The notes under the pieces: generated by a model | The model's database searches: none | Seen by the model: the letters and a program-made list of their open reading frames with translations, nothing else | What the model was told of the DNA's origin: nothing | Assembly: GCA_009363875.1 (NCBI GenBank) | Contig: CM018691.1 | Coordinates: forward strand, 37,487,446 to 37,551,445 | Origin: Mikania micrantha | Taxonomy: Eukaryota; Streptophyta; Magnoliopsida; Asterales; Asteraceae | Reading direction: 5' to 3' | DNA length: 64,000 nt | Made by a program: the position numbers and the translations under genes | Part shown: positions 12,352-23,345 of the stretch, piece after piece | Position numbering within the stretch: position 1 is the stretch's first letter | How the letters are laid out: the number at the start of each line of letters is the position of its first letter

Positions 12352-13955
12352 CTGCAAACACCATATATAATTTCACCATTAGTTCATGAGAACTAAGTAA
12401 GATTATCCAAATATAAGTTATGGTTCAAAACGGAAGGTTTCTAGGCCTTAAAACGCGTTTAAAACGTAAAAAACGGACAAATCTAGATTACCCGCGCCGT
12501 AGGCTACAGCCTTGACGTAGCCTATAGCCCAGTGGGACAGAACCTTGCTGCCGTAGCCTCCGGCCAGCCTGTAGCCTACAGCCCTGGGTGCAGGTTTTCT
12601 TCCATTTCGCACATTTTGACCCTTTTTAACCACTTTCGATCGTTCCAAACCACCTGAAACTAAATCCCAAGTTCCCAATACATATTGTATGGAGTATCAA
12701 CTCCTCAATTTCAAATCATTACATATCCAAACATAATTGTATACCAATTTATTCAATTTTTGAATCAATTCACTCAAACGGGTCAAAATTCCAAAATCAA
12801 GCAATTAACGCTATGACCCTTCCAAAACTCCATTAAGTCGTCCACATACATGTTATATGTATTATTATCATGTTTGAATCATGTTATAATGAATTCAAAC
12901 AAACAAATGCACACCAAACATAGTTTATGCATTATTTTTCCCAAACGGGTCAAAATCACTAAAAGTGATTTAACTCCTAAATTTTCCTTTCATATCAACT
13001 CGTTTGGTTATTCAATCGATAACCAAACATATTTCATCAATAACTACTATAATGTTCACCCCTAAGGTACTTCCATTATAGATTACAAATCAACTCTATC
13101 AATTAATCAAATTTCAACCAATTCAAATCAATTAAACCACACTTAAGTGGCAAATTGATATTCAACATAGTTATGATGTTCTCACCCGAGTACTTCCATC
13201 ATAACTTACCAAATTTACTTCCACATTCAAGTGGTGAAGTAATCAACAATTTCTACTCATACTATGATGTTCACACTCTAGTCCTTCCATCATAGATTTT
13301 ATATCAACCAACAATTCATATGTTTATAAACACTTATAAACCATGATTCTATGATATTCATCCTCCGATACTTCTATCATAGATTTACCAACCAATTGAC
13401 ATTCAATTCAATTACACAAGTCATAATTCAAACATTATGATCTTTACGCAATTTGACTAAATAAAGTCAAACCTAACACTCAAACCAATTTCAATTATAG
13501 ACTAAACAATTCATAATTAATTCAATTCAAATGTGAATTCAATAATTCATAACCAATTCCATTCAAATATGAATTCAACAACCATAGTCCATTCAACTCA
13601 ATTAGTGGACTACACATAATCACAATCCCATATTTTGATATATATATATATATATATATATACATAGTTTGACCAAATAAGCCAAACCACACAATCAACT
13701 TAATTTCTTTATGAATTTAATAATTCATAACCAATTTAGTTCAATTGTGAGACTAGCTCATCAATTAACACTCAATGTCATTGAAATTAATTACAACTCA
13801 AACATAAAATTCGATATGCACAGTTTGACTAAATAAGTCAAACAACACAATCAACAAACAACACCTATGAACCAAACCGTTCATAGACAAACCAATTCCA
13901 TTAGTAGAGTATTACTACATCACAAATATGGTGTTTAGCAAGTTAGATAACTTAC
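12352..13955 (-). other. Candidate leader intron in LTR S2
   Basis: On the minus strand a donor-like AAG|GTAAGTT sits at 13955 and an acceptor-like TTTGCAG|GAC at 12352-12353. A perfect hairpin TTAGTTC-ATGA-GAACTAA (12379-12396) precedes the acceptor, at the same relative place as in S1 and S3. The covarying hairpin array lies inside this interval. Splicing is inferred. Confidence 0.4.
13047..13382 (-). repeat. Four covarying hairpins in S2
   Basis: The stems are CTATAATG/CATTATAG (13047-13054, 13074-13081), AGTTATGATG/CATCATAACT (13169-13178, 13197-13206), CTATGATG/CATCATAG (13262-13269, 13288-13295) and CTATGATA/TATCATAG (13349-13356, 13375-13382). Loops are 18-19 nt and share TTC...ACTTC or CCTTC. 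Spacing between copies is 87-122 bp. Every base difference between stems is matched on the opposite arm. Other perfect inverted repeats lie nearby, for example TTTGGTTAT/ATAACCAAA near 13001-13026. Confidence 0.85.
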
Positions 13956-14998
13956 CTTAGCACTAGGATTAGAGATTAACAAATGGTGATTTGTCTTCTC
14001 TTTGACTTTCCTTTGCACTTCCAATACCACCACCTATTTCACATCAAATTTCAATTCGCTTATCTATCATTCTAGTTAAGATTTACATTGACTTATCTAA
14101 GTCAATTCATTTACTATCAAATTCTCTATTTTACAATGATAATCACTTCAAACAAGTTTCATGATTCACTTCACCAACTTTGACTAAAAATCAAACTGTT
14201 GGCATTTCTACAAACACTTTGTGTGCATCAATCTATTACACTAATCTCTATAATGTTTAAACATTAACCAATCCGACTCAAAATCACCAATTCATCATTT
14301 TTATATAAGATTAGTCAAAATTGATGCATCATACAATCAAAACCATGCCTTCAACCTTCCTACTAGTTGATAAACACTATCATATGAATTTTCTCTTTAA
14401 CTTCTCAAGTTACCCAAATCCATACCAAATCAAATTCAACCAAATAACATAGAAACTAGTAGTTTGGTTGTTTTAAACATATAATAACCATAGATTCATG
14501 GTCTCTAACTCTTTTTAACAACCAATTTCAAGATTTGAGCTTAACCCCAAACTTGTTCATCTCAAGAACTCACAACAATTTTCAAGAATGAAGTTAAAAT
14601 CACTTACCAGATGTTAGACAACACTTACAGGTAGGATTAGAAGCTTCAATCTTTAGTTTTGACCAAGAAATCAACGAATTTGAAGCTAGGGCTTGATCTT
14701 CTTTTTCTCCTCCCCTTGGCTTCTTCACGTAAACACACACATACACAAGATAGAAATATCTTGAAATGTTGACTCAAGTCAAAATTTATCCCCTTCCATT
14801 TACAAGTTTGAGTAATTGGCATACTTAGCCCTTCAATGTTTAAACTAGTTAACTCACTTAACCAACCTAATCAAGTTAGTTACTAGTTAACTATAATACC
14901 CCAAATATGTTATATTATTATCTCAAAATAATTTATGTACATAATAATATTGATTTATTAAAACACAAGTGACCGTTAAAACCGGTCGTTACATGTAG

Positions 14999-15904
14999 TG
15001 TGTACCTCAACATGCAGTTAAACATGAATCATATCTACTCATTCAAATCTAGGTTTCTATCGTCGCATAAGTGAACATATAAGTCAACATCCATCAAAGT
15101 ATGTTCATCATGCATATAAAGGTCTCTTAATACAAGTATTTTATTGGTTACTCGCATCAACACTGATTAGAGTAATATAACTTCTGAAGACCAGCCGTCT
15201 CTTGATGCGAGTGTATTATTACTCACTCGAATCACTAGACAGGTAAGAGAATCAATATATGAGAAACCACCCTAGGGTTCACTGATACAAGTGAGTATTT
15301 ATTGATGCATATAATACTTAAGTCATTTGTATTATACTTAGATGCGAGTGAATAATTACTGCTGCTGGTGAGATTATTGTGCGAGTGAACTATTTCATGA
15401 GAACTCAACCAAGAGAACCGTTGTGCAAGTGAACAAATACCCAATACAATTGAACAATTCCTTTACTTGTTTCAATCCACACTTGGGTAAAAATTTAAAG
15501 CTACCAATTTGATCTCTTATCACCTTACTAATAAATAAACGTCTGTATCTCATGAATATGCAAAGTAAAAAGGGTCTAAAGTAGAGGTTTGAATAGAGAA
15601 CTAACTTAATAAACATGGAGGGATCCCCACATGCATTGTCAAGTCTTGTGAGTGATGATGAAGGAGACTATGTCAATAGCTAAATGAGCACAAATTGGGT
15701 CACTATGCCCAGATAAAGAGAGTGCTACCTAGTGTAATGTTCGATCTATGAAGGTTTTACTCTAGCTAAACAGACATGTGTAAAGGCATATATTGGTTGG
15801 TTTGCACTTGTACAAACTACCTATAAAGAGTGAAAATAAAGTTAAATCTAGAGTCAAAACCAAAGTTAAAGTAAACATAAAAATAAAGAAAATAAAAATT
15901 TATA
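14999..15904. repeat. Intergenic stretch with GATGCGAGTG repeats
   Basis: No gene is visible. Variants of TGCGAGTGAA recur near 15205, 15350, 15380 and 15425. ACTCGCATCAA (15150-15160) and TTGATGCGAGT (15202-15212) form an exact 11-bp inverted repeat. The 68-73 aa frames here are AT-rich and unrecognised. Confidence 0.4.
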
Positions 15905-17880
15905 GGTAAAGTATAGATGTTATTAATCATTCTTAAATGTTTCAATTCATTGCATTTATATAGCTTTTAGGTTGCCCATCTTGACCGGTATTGTGTTAAA
16001 ATGTTACCCATTTCAACTCATTATACAATAATTGTTTACCTAAATCAAACAATTTCTTTTGATTTGCGTGAAGATTGCCACCTCTAGCCATTTTGGTTAC
16101 AATTTCTCTGAGAACTTAGAACAATATGTATCCACCGGTTCGAGTATGACTGCTTCGGGTTGTTGGTTTCGGGGATTTTGCCCCCTCTAATTGATGATGT
16201 AGCGTTACTCACAAACGATACCTCAAAGGGAAAACAAAAGGGGATCGATGGGGTTGCATCCTCTTGTGACAACTTTGGGTAGGATTAATCGCACATCGGG
16301 GTATCAAACAGAACAGAACCAGTGGTAGGCTCAGAAAACTTTTTTATGATGGTCGAAAATTTTTTGTTAATAATTATTTGTCATTAAGTATTTTAATTTT
16401 AGACCGATTTGAATCGGTTCGGATAACCTAAACAAATGATAAAACTAAATTATATCACAAATACATCATAAAATACGTCAAATTATAATCTTGTTGATTA
16501 TGATAATATGCTTAAATTTCTTGTTTTTTCTAACAGAATTCAAAGTAATAGCATTCAAATCATCAAATGTGATTCAAAAAAGGTGAAGGTTTAAGTTTTT
16601 TTTTTTTTTTTTTTTAAATGGTTCCATATTATCTAAATGTATAAATTATATCAAAATTAACTATATTTACCATCCTACTAACATGTTTTAACTTTTAAAA
16701 TTATACCAAAGTCACTCAATCTTAAAATTGTGGTTGTCGTAATGTAGCGGCTAATGGTATAAACTGTTATTGGTAATTGGGTTTATCACGTGTAATGCAA
16801 ATCGCTTATTTGGTATTAGTTTTGGTTCTAAAACGAGCTTTCATCAGGATCATTGAATTTTCATGAGGGTCGGTGATAAAATGTCTTGAGACTTAGTCAA
16901 GATTAGATCGTATATATAGCACTAAAATAGAAAGTTCATGGGATTAGTTGACTACATAATACTATATTAGTATATTGTGTGTGTGTCTATGAACCTAACT
17001 TAAGATCATGGGCCTAAAAAAACCCGGTAAATTGTGGCCGTTTGGCACCATGAAATAATTGTGCAAATCAGTTTAAGATATTTCATATTATATTTTTAAT
17101 AGCTTCATAACCAAAATAGGTATCAAAGCAGCTCATGTTCATGGAATAAAGAAAAGATGATGAGGGACGAAGAAGTGGTGTTGACAAGAGATAGAGTTAG
17201 GTGATGTTGTATTGTTGTTTTGTTGTGTAATTGAGGTTAATTTAATTATATTTTATTTGATCAAAAGAAAAGAGTATGAATAACTACAGGTGGCAATTTT
17301 CATCCAAATGAAAAGAATTAGGTTGGTTTGAGTAAACAATTGTTGTATAATGGGTTGAAATGTGTCACATTCATGGTTGTAAAAGTTGCTAGGCGCTAGT
17401 CGGGCGGCAATGTGCAGCCTAGGGATTAATCGGGATTAATCGGCGCTAGGCGGATTATAATTTTTATATGTAATTTTACAAATATTTATTATATACACAC
17501 ATTAATATCAATAATTTAATATAATACTTCAAATATATTAAAAAATAAACTTAAACATACTAAGTCAAGTACTTCAAATTACAAACTTAAACACACAATT
17601 CAAAGTTTATAGATGAATTTCGATGTTTAGTGGTTGGTTTCAATGTATTAGATGTTGGATTTGATGTTTTAGAGACATATTAAGTATTTGGGGTTGAGAA
17701 ATGTCTCAAATAATCATTGGCCGCCTAGGCCGATTTTTACAACACTGGTCACATTAAAGCATGTAAAGAGCTGAGATAGGTAACACTTTTACGCAGTATT
17801 GGTCAAGATAAGTAACTTAAAAACTATATGGATCCGATGGATTCAAATGTTTAAGAATGATTAATAACATATTAGATAAG
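15905..17880. repeat. Long inverted repeat, arms ~190 bp
   Basis: 15910-16095 matches, in reverse complement, 17285-17371 plus 17756-17880. Shared landmarks are the GGCAAT and ATTAATAACAT ends and the TGTATAATG-GGTTGAAATG core. The right arm is split by the hAT MITE at 17372-17747. The ~1.2 kb between the arms has a T16 run and no recognised gene; a 62-aa minus frame at 16084-16272 resembles nothing I know. A foldback or Mutator-like element is possible, but no TSD was identified. Confidence 0.5.
17372..17747. mobile_element. 376-bp hAT MITE
   Basis: It is flanked by an exact 8-bp duplication GTCACATT (17364-17371 and 17748-17755), the size made by hAT transposases. The ends begin CATGGTTGTAAAA on the left and CAGTGTTGTAAAA on the inverted right. 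Subterminal GGCGCTAGGCGG and CCGCCTAGGCC motifs pair across the element. There is no coding capacity. It interrupts the right arm of the 15905-17880 inverted repeat and so is younger. Confidence 0.8.
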
Positions 17881-18251
17881 AAAATCACTACAAATTATCC
17901 TAATAGACTATTTGTTTAGTATAACACATTTTGACTTTAACCAAACTTTGTTTTTTAAAAACATTTCATTTTGCTTAAAACTCGTTCTGACTCGCACTCA
18001 TCCTGACTCGAACTATCTTACTCCTAAACTACATCTAATATTATCTATTGCTTGAATTTGAACCCAATACATTCTTTTTAGAAGACAATACTTCTACCAA
18101 GCATGCTAGTCCGAGATCGGCTCAAAGATCACGCATCTACTTTAAATCATTTAATTTAGGTAAATAATAAATTAGCAAGTGGACACAAGTTTCAAAGCCA
18201 TTGAAAAACATGTGCATTTCACATGACACTTGCTCCTCATCATATCCCCTG
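17881..18251. other. 5' flank of the cystatin gene
   Basis: AT-rich sequence with no gene or clear repeat. It lies between the inverted-repeat structure and the cystatin TATA box and would contain its upstream regulatory DNA. No specific site is claimed. Confidence 0.3.
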
Positions 18252-18259
18252 TATATATT
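18252..18259 (+). promoter_or_regulatory. TATA box of the cystatin gene
   Basis: TATATATT lies 51 bp before the start codon, followed by a C/A-rich leader (CACCCTTTCCTCACACGAACC). A plant TATA box usually sits about 30 bp upstream of initiation. That would put the transcript start near 18285-18290 and leave a very short leader. Confidence 0.55.
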
Positions 18260-18310
18260 AACCACAAGTAATCACCGACACCCTTTCCTCACACGAACCA
18301 AAGACCAAAA

Positions 18311-18655
18311 ATGCCCAATTTCCTCATCACATTCCTCATAATCTCCTTCCTCTGTAAACCCTCCGCCGCGTTGAGCGGAGGAGCACTCGGCGGATGGAAG
18401 CCGATTCCAGATGTGACCGACGCTACGGTGGTAGACATCGGAAAGTTCGCCGTGAACGAGCACAACAAGGTGGACCATGCGTCTCTGAAGTTCAGGAAAG
18501 TCGTCAAAGGAGAGAGCCAAGTGGTCGCCGGAATGAATTACAACCTGACGATCAAGGCGGCGGACGGTGGCGCTGATCATAATTATGTGGCTCTTGTTTG
18601 GGACAAACCTTGGCAGAAATTCAGGCAGCTGGTGTCGTTCAAAGGACCGATTTGA
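18311..18655 (+). CDS. Secreted phytocystatin (cysteine proteinase inhibitor)
   Basis: A 114-residue intronless frame in the phytocystatin family, which tightly and reversibly blocks papain-like cysteine proteases. Seen in the sequence: a hydrophobic N-terminus (residues 1-20, ending PSAA), which reads as a signal peptide and implies the secretory path or apoplast. Then comes an N-terminal Gly-Gly (27-28), the alpha-helix signature IGKFAVNEHN (43-52), the first inhibitory loop QVVAG (70-74, QxVxG) and the second-loop Pro-Trp (100-101). Length is normal for a one-domain cystatin, and there is no C-terminal legumain-inhibiting extension. The start is the first ATG after the TATA box and gives an intact signal peptide. 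GC content is far above the surroundings, fitting a maintained gene. A TATA box and poly(A) signals bracket it. It has no neighbouring host genes here, so its role (defence or regulation of endogenous proteases) cannot be narrowed. Confidence 0.95.
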   Translation: MPNFLITFLIISFLCKPSAALSGGALGGWKPIPDVTDATVVDIGKFAVNEHNKVDHASLKFRKVVKGESQVVAGMNYNLTIKAADGGADHNYVALVWDKPWQKFRQLVSFKGPI

Positions 18656-18739
18656 TGTGAAAATTTTAGGGTTTTGTTTATGATTTTGAAATTGTAACCG
18701 TCGCTGCTATGTTACTTTCCGGTGGTCGGAACTTTTATA

Positions 18740-18749
18740 AATAAATAAA
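18740..18749 (+). terminator. Overlapping poly(A) signals after cystatin
   Basis: AATAAA occurs at 18740-18745 and again at 18744-18749, about 85-95 bp after the stop codon and followed by an A-rich run. This is a plausible near-upstream element for cleavage and polyadenylation of the cystatin transcript. Confidence 0.6.
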
Positions 18750-19169
18750 AAAAATATTTAATCTAACTTCCGGTGTGCCCAATTTCGTGATTTTAAAGGT
18801 TGTTTGTGATTCATAATAAAATACTATTTATTGCCAAAATCATTAAAATATAGCCACACCATAAGGTTTTGAGTATGAATCTCATAAGCGCGTTTTTCTT
18901 AAAGCATCGAGTTTCTATTGAATAATTGGTAACTTGAAGATGGATATAATGAGATGGTACCAATAGTGACATGATGATAGTTATCCATTAGCAATCCAAA
19001 TTAGTAGTTTTACTCGATTTTGTTTTATTTTATTTCAACAAAAAATTTTAAAATGGTACATCACATATAATGCGATTATTAGGTAAAATTAAAGTATTAT
19101 ATCTTTAGGATATCATTTATAATTTAGAAAGAAAATACACTAACATAATTTAGGATATCATTTATAATT
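18750..19169. other. 3' flank of cystatin, nothing recognised
   Basis: AT-rich sequence without a convincing frame. A short phrase (TTAGGATATCATTTATAATTTA) is directly repeated near 19106 and 19151. Confidence 0.3.
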
Positions 19170-19572
19170 TAAAATCCTGGTGGTGATAGTGATCGAAATA
19201 ACCTCTCAAGCGGCTCGTGGTGAGGCTATGTTTAGTGATCACGTCCCTATCACTTCACGTAGACATCACATAAACAACCAACATCATCACCTCCTCATCA
19301 CTTCACATCATCACCACATGTGTTATCATCACTCTACGTCATCACCACCTTTATTCAAATTTTATTATTTGATTTTTCTTTTTTTTTAATTATAGAATAA
19401 ATTAAAAAAAGACATAATATTATTAAAAATAAAATAAAATTACAAAATAAAAGAAAAAAAAATTACATAATAAAATAAAAAAATTAAACTATATAATAAA
19501 ATTAAATAAAAAAACTACATATTTTCTCTTTGATTTTTCCAGACATATTCAACTAAATCACCTTTAAGCATA
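19170..19572. repeat. GTGATGATG-rich transposon flank
   Basis: GTGATAGTGATCG at the left and many CATCATCACC/CATCACTTCAC units between 19240 and 19350 are followed by an A/T-rich low-complexity run. The adjoining transposase relic suggests this is the non-coding part of a PIF/Harbinger-type element, but its ends were not located. Confidence 0.3.
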
Positions 19573-19821
19573 TTATGTATTTCCCTTTTTCGGATCTCGG
19601 TGCTTATTCAATTCATTCATCCGGTGTAACCTCTTCAACCGGAACGCCAATCTCTTCATAATTTTGGCAAAAAGCTTTTCTTTGCCCTTCAAAATCATGA
19701 TATGCAAAATAATGCAAGCATACATAGCGTCTCGAATTTTACCTTTCTCCCAAATCCTACATGGATTAGTAAATGATTCGTTGCTAACCGAATCAAATGG
19801 GCTAGGCCCAGTTAAGCCCAA
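19573..19821 (-). pseudogene. PIF/Harbinger transposase C-terminal relic
   Basis: The minus frame (82 aa) contains IRDAMYACIILHIMILKGKE. This resembles the conserved C-terminal helix of plant PIF/Harbinger DDE transposases, which usually reads MYxCxILHNMI. The catalytic D, D and E motifs lie upstream in the family and are absent, so this is a fragment. The N-terminal part of the frame (GPSPFDSVSNES) and the GGGCCC-rich sequence at 19800-19860 look unrelated. Confidence 0.45.
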
Positions 19822-20850
19822 TGAAGCCCACTAAGAACTGAGGCCCAAACTAGGGCCCGATCTATAAAGTTAAACCTACAAACATTTATTAATGAATTGG
19901 TTCTTAATTATTGATGCTTGCGAAAGAAAACAGACAAAAAACCGATTAACGTTTAGTGATCGGATATTCACAAAATGTGATAAACATGTTTCGGTCACAA
20001 AATGATGGTCGGTAGTGATAACAAGACTCGAACGGGTTTGTTTCACGGTTTATACGTGGTTTATACGCGATACAGACTGATCTAGGGTATTTTCCCCCAC
20101 CCAAAAACCCATCTATAAATAGAAACTTATGCTTCTTGCCCCTTATACGTGTTCAGCCGTTTAGCCCACACTACACACACACACACTTGTGTGTGTTTTG
20201 AGCGTGAAAATAAGAGGAAGAAGAACAAGGGTTGCCGGCTTCCTTAGCTCCAGCAACAGCCACCCTCTACTCTGGCGCAACTCCCTGTCCAGCCCATTAA
20301 CTCATGGGTTTGAGTCAGTGGACATATATTGAATAGTACTATTTGGGTTGACATCCCATTCATCTATGGGGTGGTCTTGCTAGCTATAGCCACCTACATG
20401 ACGTGGTCAATCACGATGAACGAATATCTCCAATATTTACATTTATGAACCCGAGAAGAGTTTACTAGACTATGAATAGTCAAGGGCAATGAGTCACAGG
20501 CTTGGTTGTGAACTCATGTAAATTGCATCCATTCAAACTCCTAGTTAACATATTATATGATAGCATAGCATTATGGGATGACGATCCTACTGGATTTTGA
20601 TTGAAACATTTTACACGGCCTTGAATGGCCAACACTGTTATTTCAACTATTTGGTTTAAACATAAAACCTATGAACTCACCAATTTTTTAGTTGACACTT
20701 GTTTTTTGCATGTATTTCAGGTACTAACCTAAGGCTAGATATGAACTTTACACTTAAACAGAAGGATTAACATTCTCTCATATTCTATAAGTTCTCGATA
20801 TACAGTTTCGTCGCATCTCCCGTGTTTCCGCCGCCGACGGGGGTGTGACA
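19822..20850 (+). repeat. LTR fragment ending GGGGGTGTGACA
   Basis: The right end GGGGGTGTGACA (20839-20850) matches the 3' terminus of the other plus-strand Tekay-like LTRs. CTATGAACTCACCA near 20668, followed by TGTATTTCAG|GTACTAAC (AG at 20719-20720), matches the block before the putative leader acceptor in A, B, C and D. The start was not found. It seems to sit against a Copia LTR end at 20851. Confidence 0.5.
20114..20121 (+). promoter_or_regulatory. Strong TATA box (TATAAATA)
   Basis: TATAAATA follows CCCACCCAAAAACCCATC and precedes a CA-rich tract and a purine-rich leader (GAGGAAGAAGAAC). It is probably the promoter of the LTR fragment in which it sits. No downstream host coding region was found to support an independent gene. 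Confidence 0.4.
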
Positions 20851-21093
20851 CAAGTCATCTAGCGAGACAACTATCGAATCCAAGGAGTGTTTTTGGGAAT
20901 TCTTCATTAAGGTCAATTCTAAACACCTTATGGTTGTTTTATGTTTATTCGCATGTAATTGGATTCTTGGTTTGAGAATTTTGTTTTTATGAAACAAAAT
21001 GTGTAACCTAAATGCTTCCGCTATCGTAAAATCTGAGTTTATAATTAATATGATTAATTAAAATTTGAAAAACGGTTACTATAATTCCCAACA
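20851..21093 (+). repeat. 3' part of a Copia LTR
   Basis: 20851-20960 matches 23969-24060 closely (CAAGTCATCTAGCGAGAC and the following ~90 bp). It runs on to a CCCAACA end at 21093, which mirrors the TGTTGG start of the second copy at 23346. Together they describe a Copia LTR with TGTTGG/CCAACA termini. The 5' part of this copy is missing. Confidence 0.5.
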
Positions 21094-21139
21094 ATAGGAA
21101 CATGACACGTATCATTAGAAATCTTGATTCATTAAAATA

Positions 21140-23300
21140 CTAGGTTATTAACCCGTGTACAACACGGTGTTGTATAAAAAAATAAACATTACAAAATTGA
21201 TCACCTATAAAAAAATAGATATAAATAAAGTAAATTTTTTAACATTTTCTAAAATAAAAAATAATATATTTTACAAATATGTAAACACTTCTTTATATAC
21301 AAGATTGCATATACTTCTTATATGGCTACAAAAACAATATTGTAATAAATATTTGGTATGATGATAAAAACGTATTACATATAATAATAAAAGATAACAA
21401 ATTAAAGTTTTCTCTTAATATGTTGATTAATTTCATCTTAGAAAAAAGAATTGAAAAATCACTAACACTTTTATTGTTTACTTTTATTGCACAAGGTACC
21501 TTTCATTAACTTCACGTGTTATACATCGTGTATTATATGTAGTAATTTGGAAAAAATATATTAAGTAAAACGGATTAGTAATTACATTAAGATTAAAGAA
21601 TTATGAAATGATTTTGTGAAATAAATTTTTGTTTGTTAAGTTGTAAATTAAATTTAATTGATAAGAGTTATTTTATTGAGATTGAAAGAAGAAATTTAAT
21701 AAAAAGATGCAAATACCCAAGTAATTATTTTTGTGTAAAATTGAAAATATATAGGCACATATATTCATTTGAACATATGAATGTTAGGATAAAGATAAAA
21801 AAAAGATTTGATAGTAACTAATAATTCCAAATGATCATTATTTAAGTGACTAAACTAAAAATGAAATGAGATAAAATGAAAAACATTTAAAATTAAATAA
21901 CCAAAATCACAACTAAAAAAAAGATATATACCAAAACTCATTCTTCTCAATCATGATGTTTGAATGCCAAGTTTTGATGATATAATGTCATATTCAATGA
22001 GATATATTGCAAATAAATTAAAACAAAATCATAATATTATTTTAACATAAACTATTACATAATATTTGCAAGTAGTCTTTTAATCAATAAAGATATATTT
22101 TTCTCAAGATAACGTTCAAACATTAAAAACCATCATAATAACATGTTTTTTAGGATTTTATTACCTTAAATATTTCATAACAATGAATACACATAACTGT
22201 ATATAAATAGAAAAACATAATATAATATAAAAGGCATCTACTTAGTTTTTAGGACTAAAATAATTAAATTTATTTTTTTAAGTAACATATTGTATAATAC
22301 TTTATCAATAGAGTAGTCATCATTTGGCGTTTTCTTGTCTGGTTGACACCATTTTTTGATAATTCAAACTGTTAAAATAGATCATTTAGTATAGTTACCC
22401 TTTTGTCTTCATTAACTATATGTGAGATGAGGTAGTTTAGTTAATAAAAATAATGAATTAAAAATCTATATAATAGGAAAATTGTCTTTGGTGAATTAAT
22501 ACTTGTACTGATGACAAAAAAATTGTAACATTAAAAGATAATATAGGTTTAAAAGTGCAAAAGATAAAACAATTATGTCTTTACAAACAATCAATCATAG
22601 AGTGTGTATATTTTGATTTGAAGACACAATGTTCGACATTTTTAATTAAAAAAAGATAATTAACAAAATTGTGAATGATCATTAAGTATGTTAAATACGG
22701 TAGTATGAACTAAATATTGAAAACAAATGTTTCAATAATCATAATTAGGATGAGGTTCTAGTAAAAAGACTTAAATTAATGAGAAGTGAGAAGGATTTTA
22801 GGCCATTAGATCTATAATTTAATGTTTGAGATTAAAGTTATATTAAAAAATTAGTAGAAGGGTATTTTAGTCATAGACACTTTTGTTGACTTTTTATCAT
22901 GTTCCCCATTTTTTAAACGATCATAACTTTTATATACGATATTATTTTTTGAAAAAAAAATTATACATAAAAAAACGAGCATTTTTTTATCTTTAAATAA
23001 GTATAGTATTGATGTATAAAAAATTAAAAAATAATGTTTTTTCTTTACCGTGTATATATGTAATGCGTCATTATGTCTTTTTATCTGTTATTATGTCTTT
23101 TTGTCTGTTATTGTTTATTTTTGTTTGTCATTGTTTATTTTTGTTCGTCATTGTGTCTAACTTTTTTTTTCCTGAAATGATGAGCTTTGAAAAATAATAA
23201 TGGTGAAACAACATAATCATATACTTTTTATATGTAAATCATAATGATAAAACAAAAACAAGTTCATCTAATACATAAAAACCAATGACAAGATATTCAA
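21140..23300 (-). mobile_element. Helitron-like repeat, copy 2
   Basis: On the minus strand it ends with a hairpin CCGTGT/ACACGG (21153-21158 and 21162-21167), nine bases and then CTAG at 21140-21143. A preceding plus-strand A means insertion before T on that strand. This is the standard Helitron 3' layout (hairpin, then CTRR, inserted at AT). The body is homologous to 8273-10838. The 5' TC end was not found and the right limit is approximate. No Rep/helicase frame is visible, so it would be non-autonomous. A T-rich ~30-bp tandem repeat (TTTGTYNGTCATTG) lies at 23060-23160. Confidence 0.45.
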
Positions 23301-23345
23301 ATAGTCAAAAACATAAAACACAATGATTAATACATATGACACAAT

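Larger units (their letters stand above)
12090..14993 (-). mobile_element. Solo LTR S2 (same type as S1)
   Basis: The plus strand starts TGTAACACCC and ends CGTTACA, with perfect 5-bp duplications TGTAG at 12085-12089 and 14994-14998. No internal region is present, so it is a solo LTR of 2,904 bp. Its opening bases are close to those of S1 (acacgtgtc...taggtccca), showing the same broad family, but the middle differs completely. A GTAGCCTACAGCC-rich block lies at 12490-12590. The ORFs inside are not convincing. Confidence 0.9.

Noticed and set aside
12448..12678. 76-aa minus ORF in S2
   Set aside because: It crosses the GTAGCCTACAGCC repeat block of the LTR and has no domain.
16084..16272. 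62-aa minus ORF (MSQEDATPS...)
   Set aside because: No match to a family I know, no promoter or splice context; it lies within the inverted-repeat structure.
23009..23197. 62-aa hydrophobic ORF
   Set aside because: It translates a T-rich tandem repeat; the apparent membrane segment is a product of low complexity.
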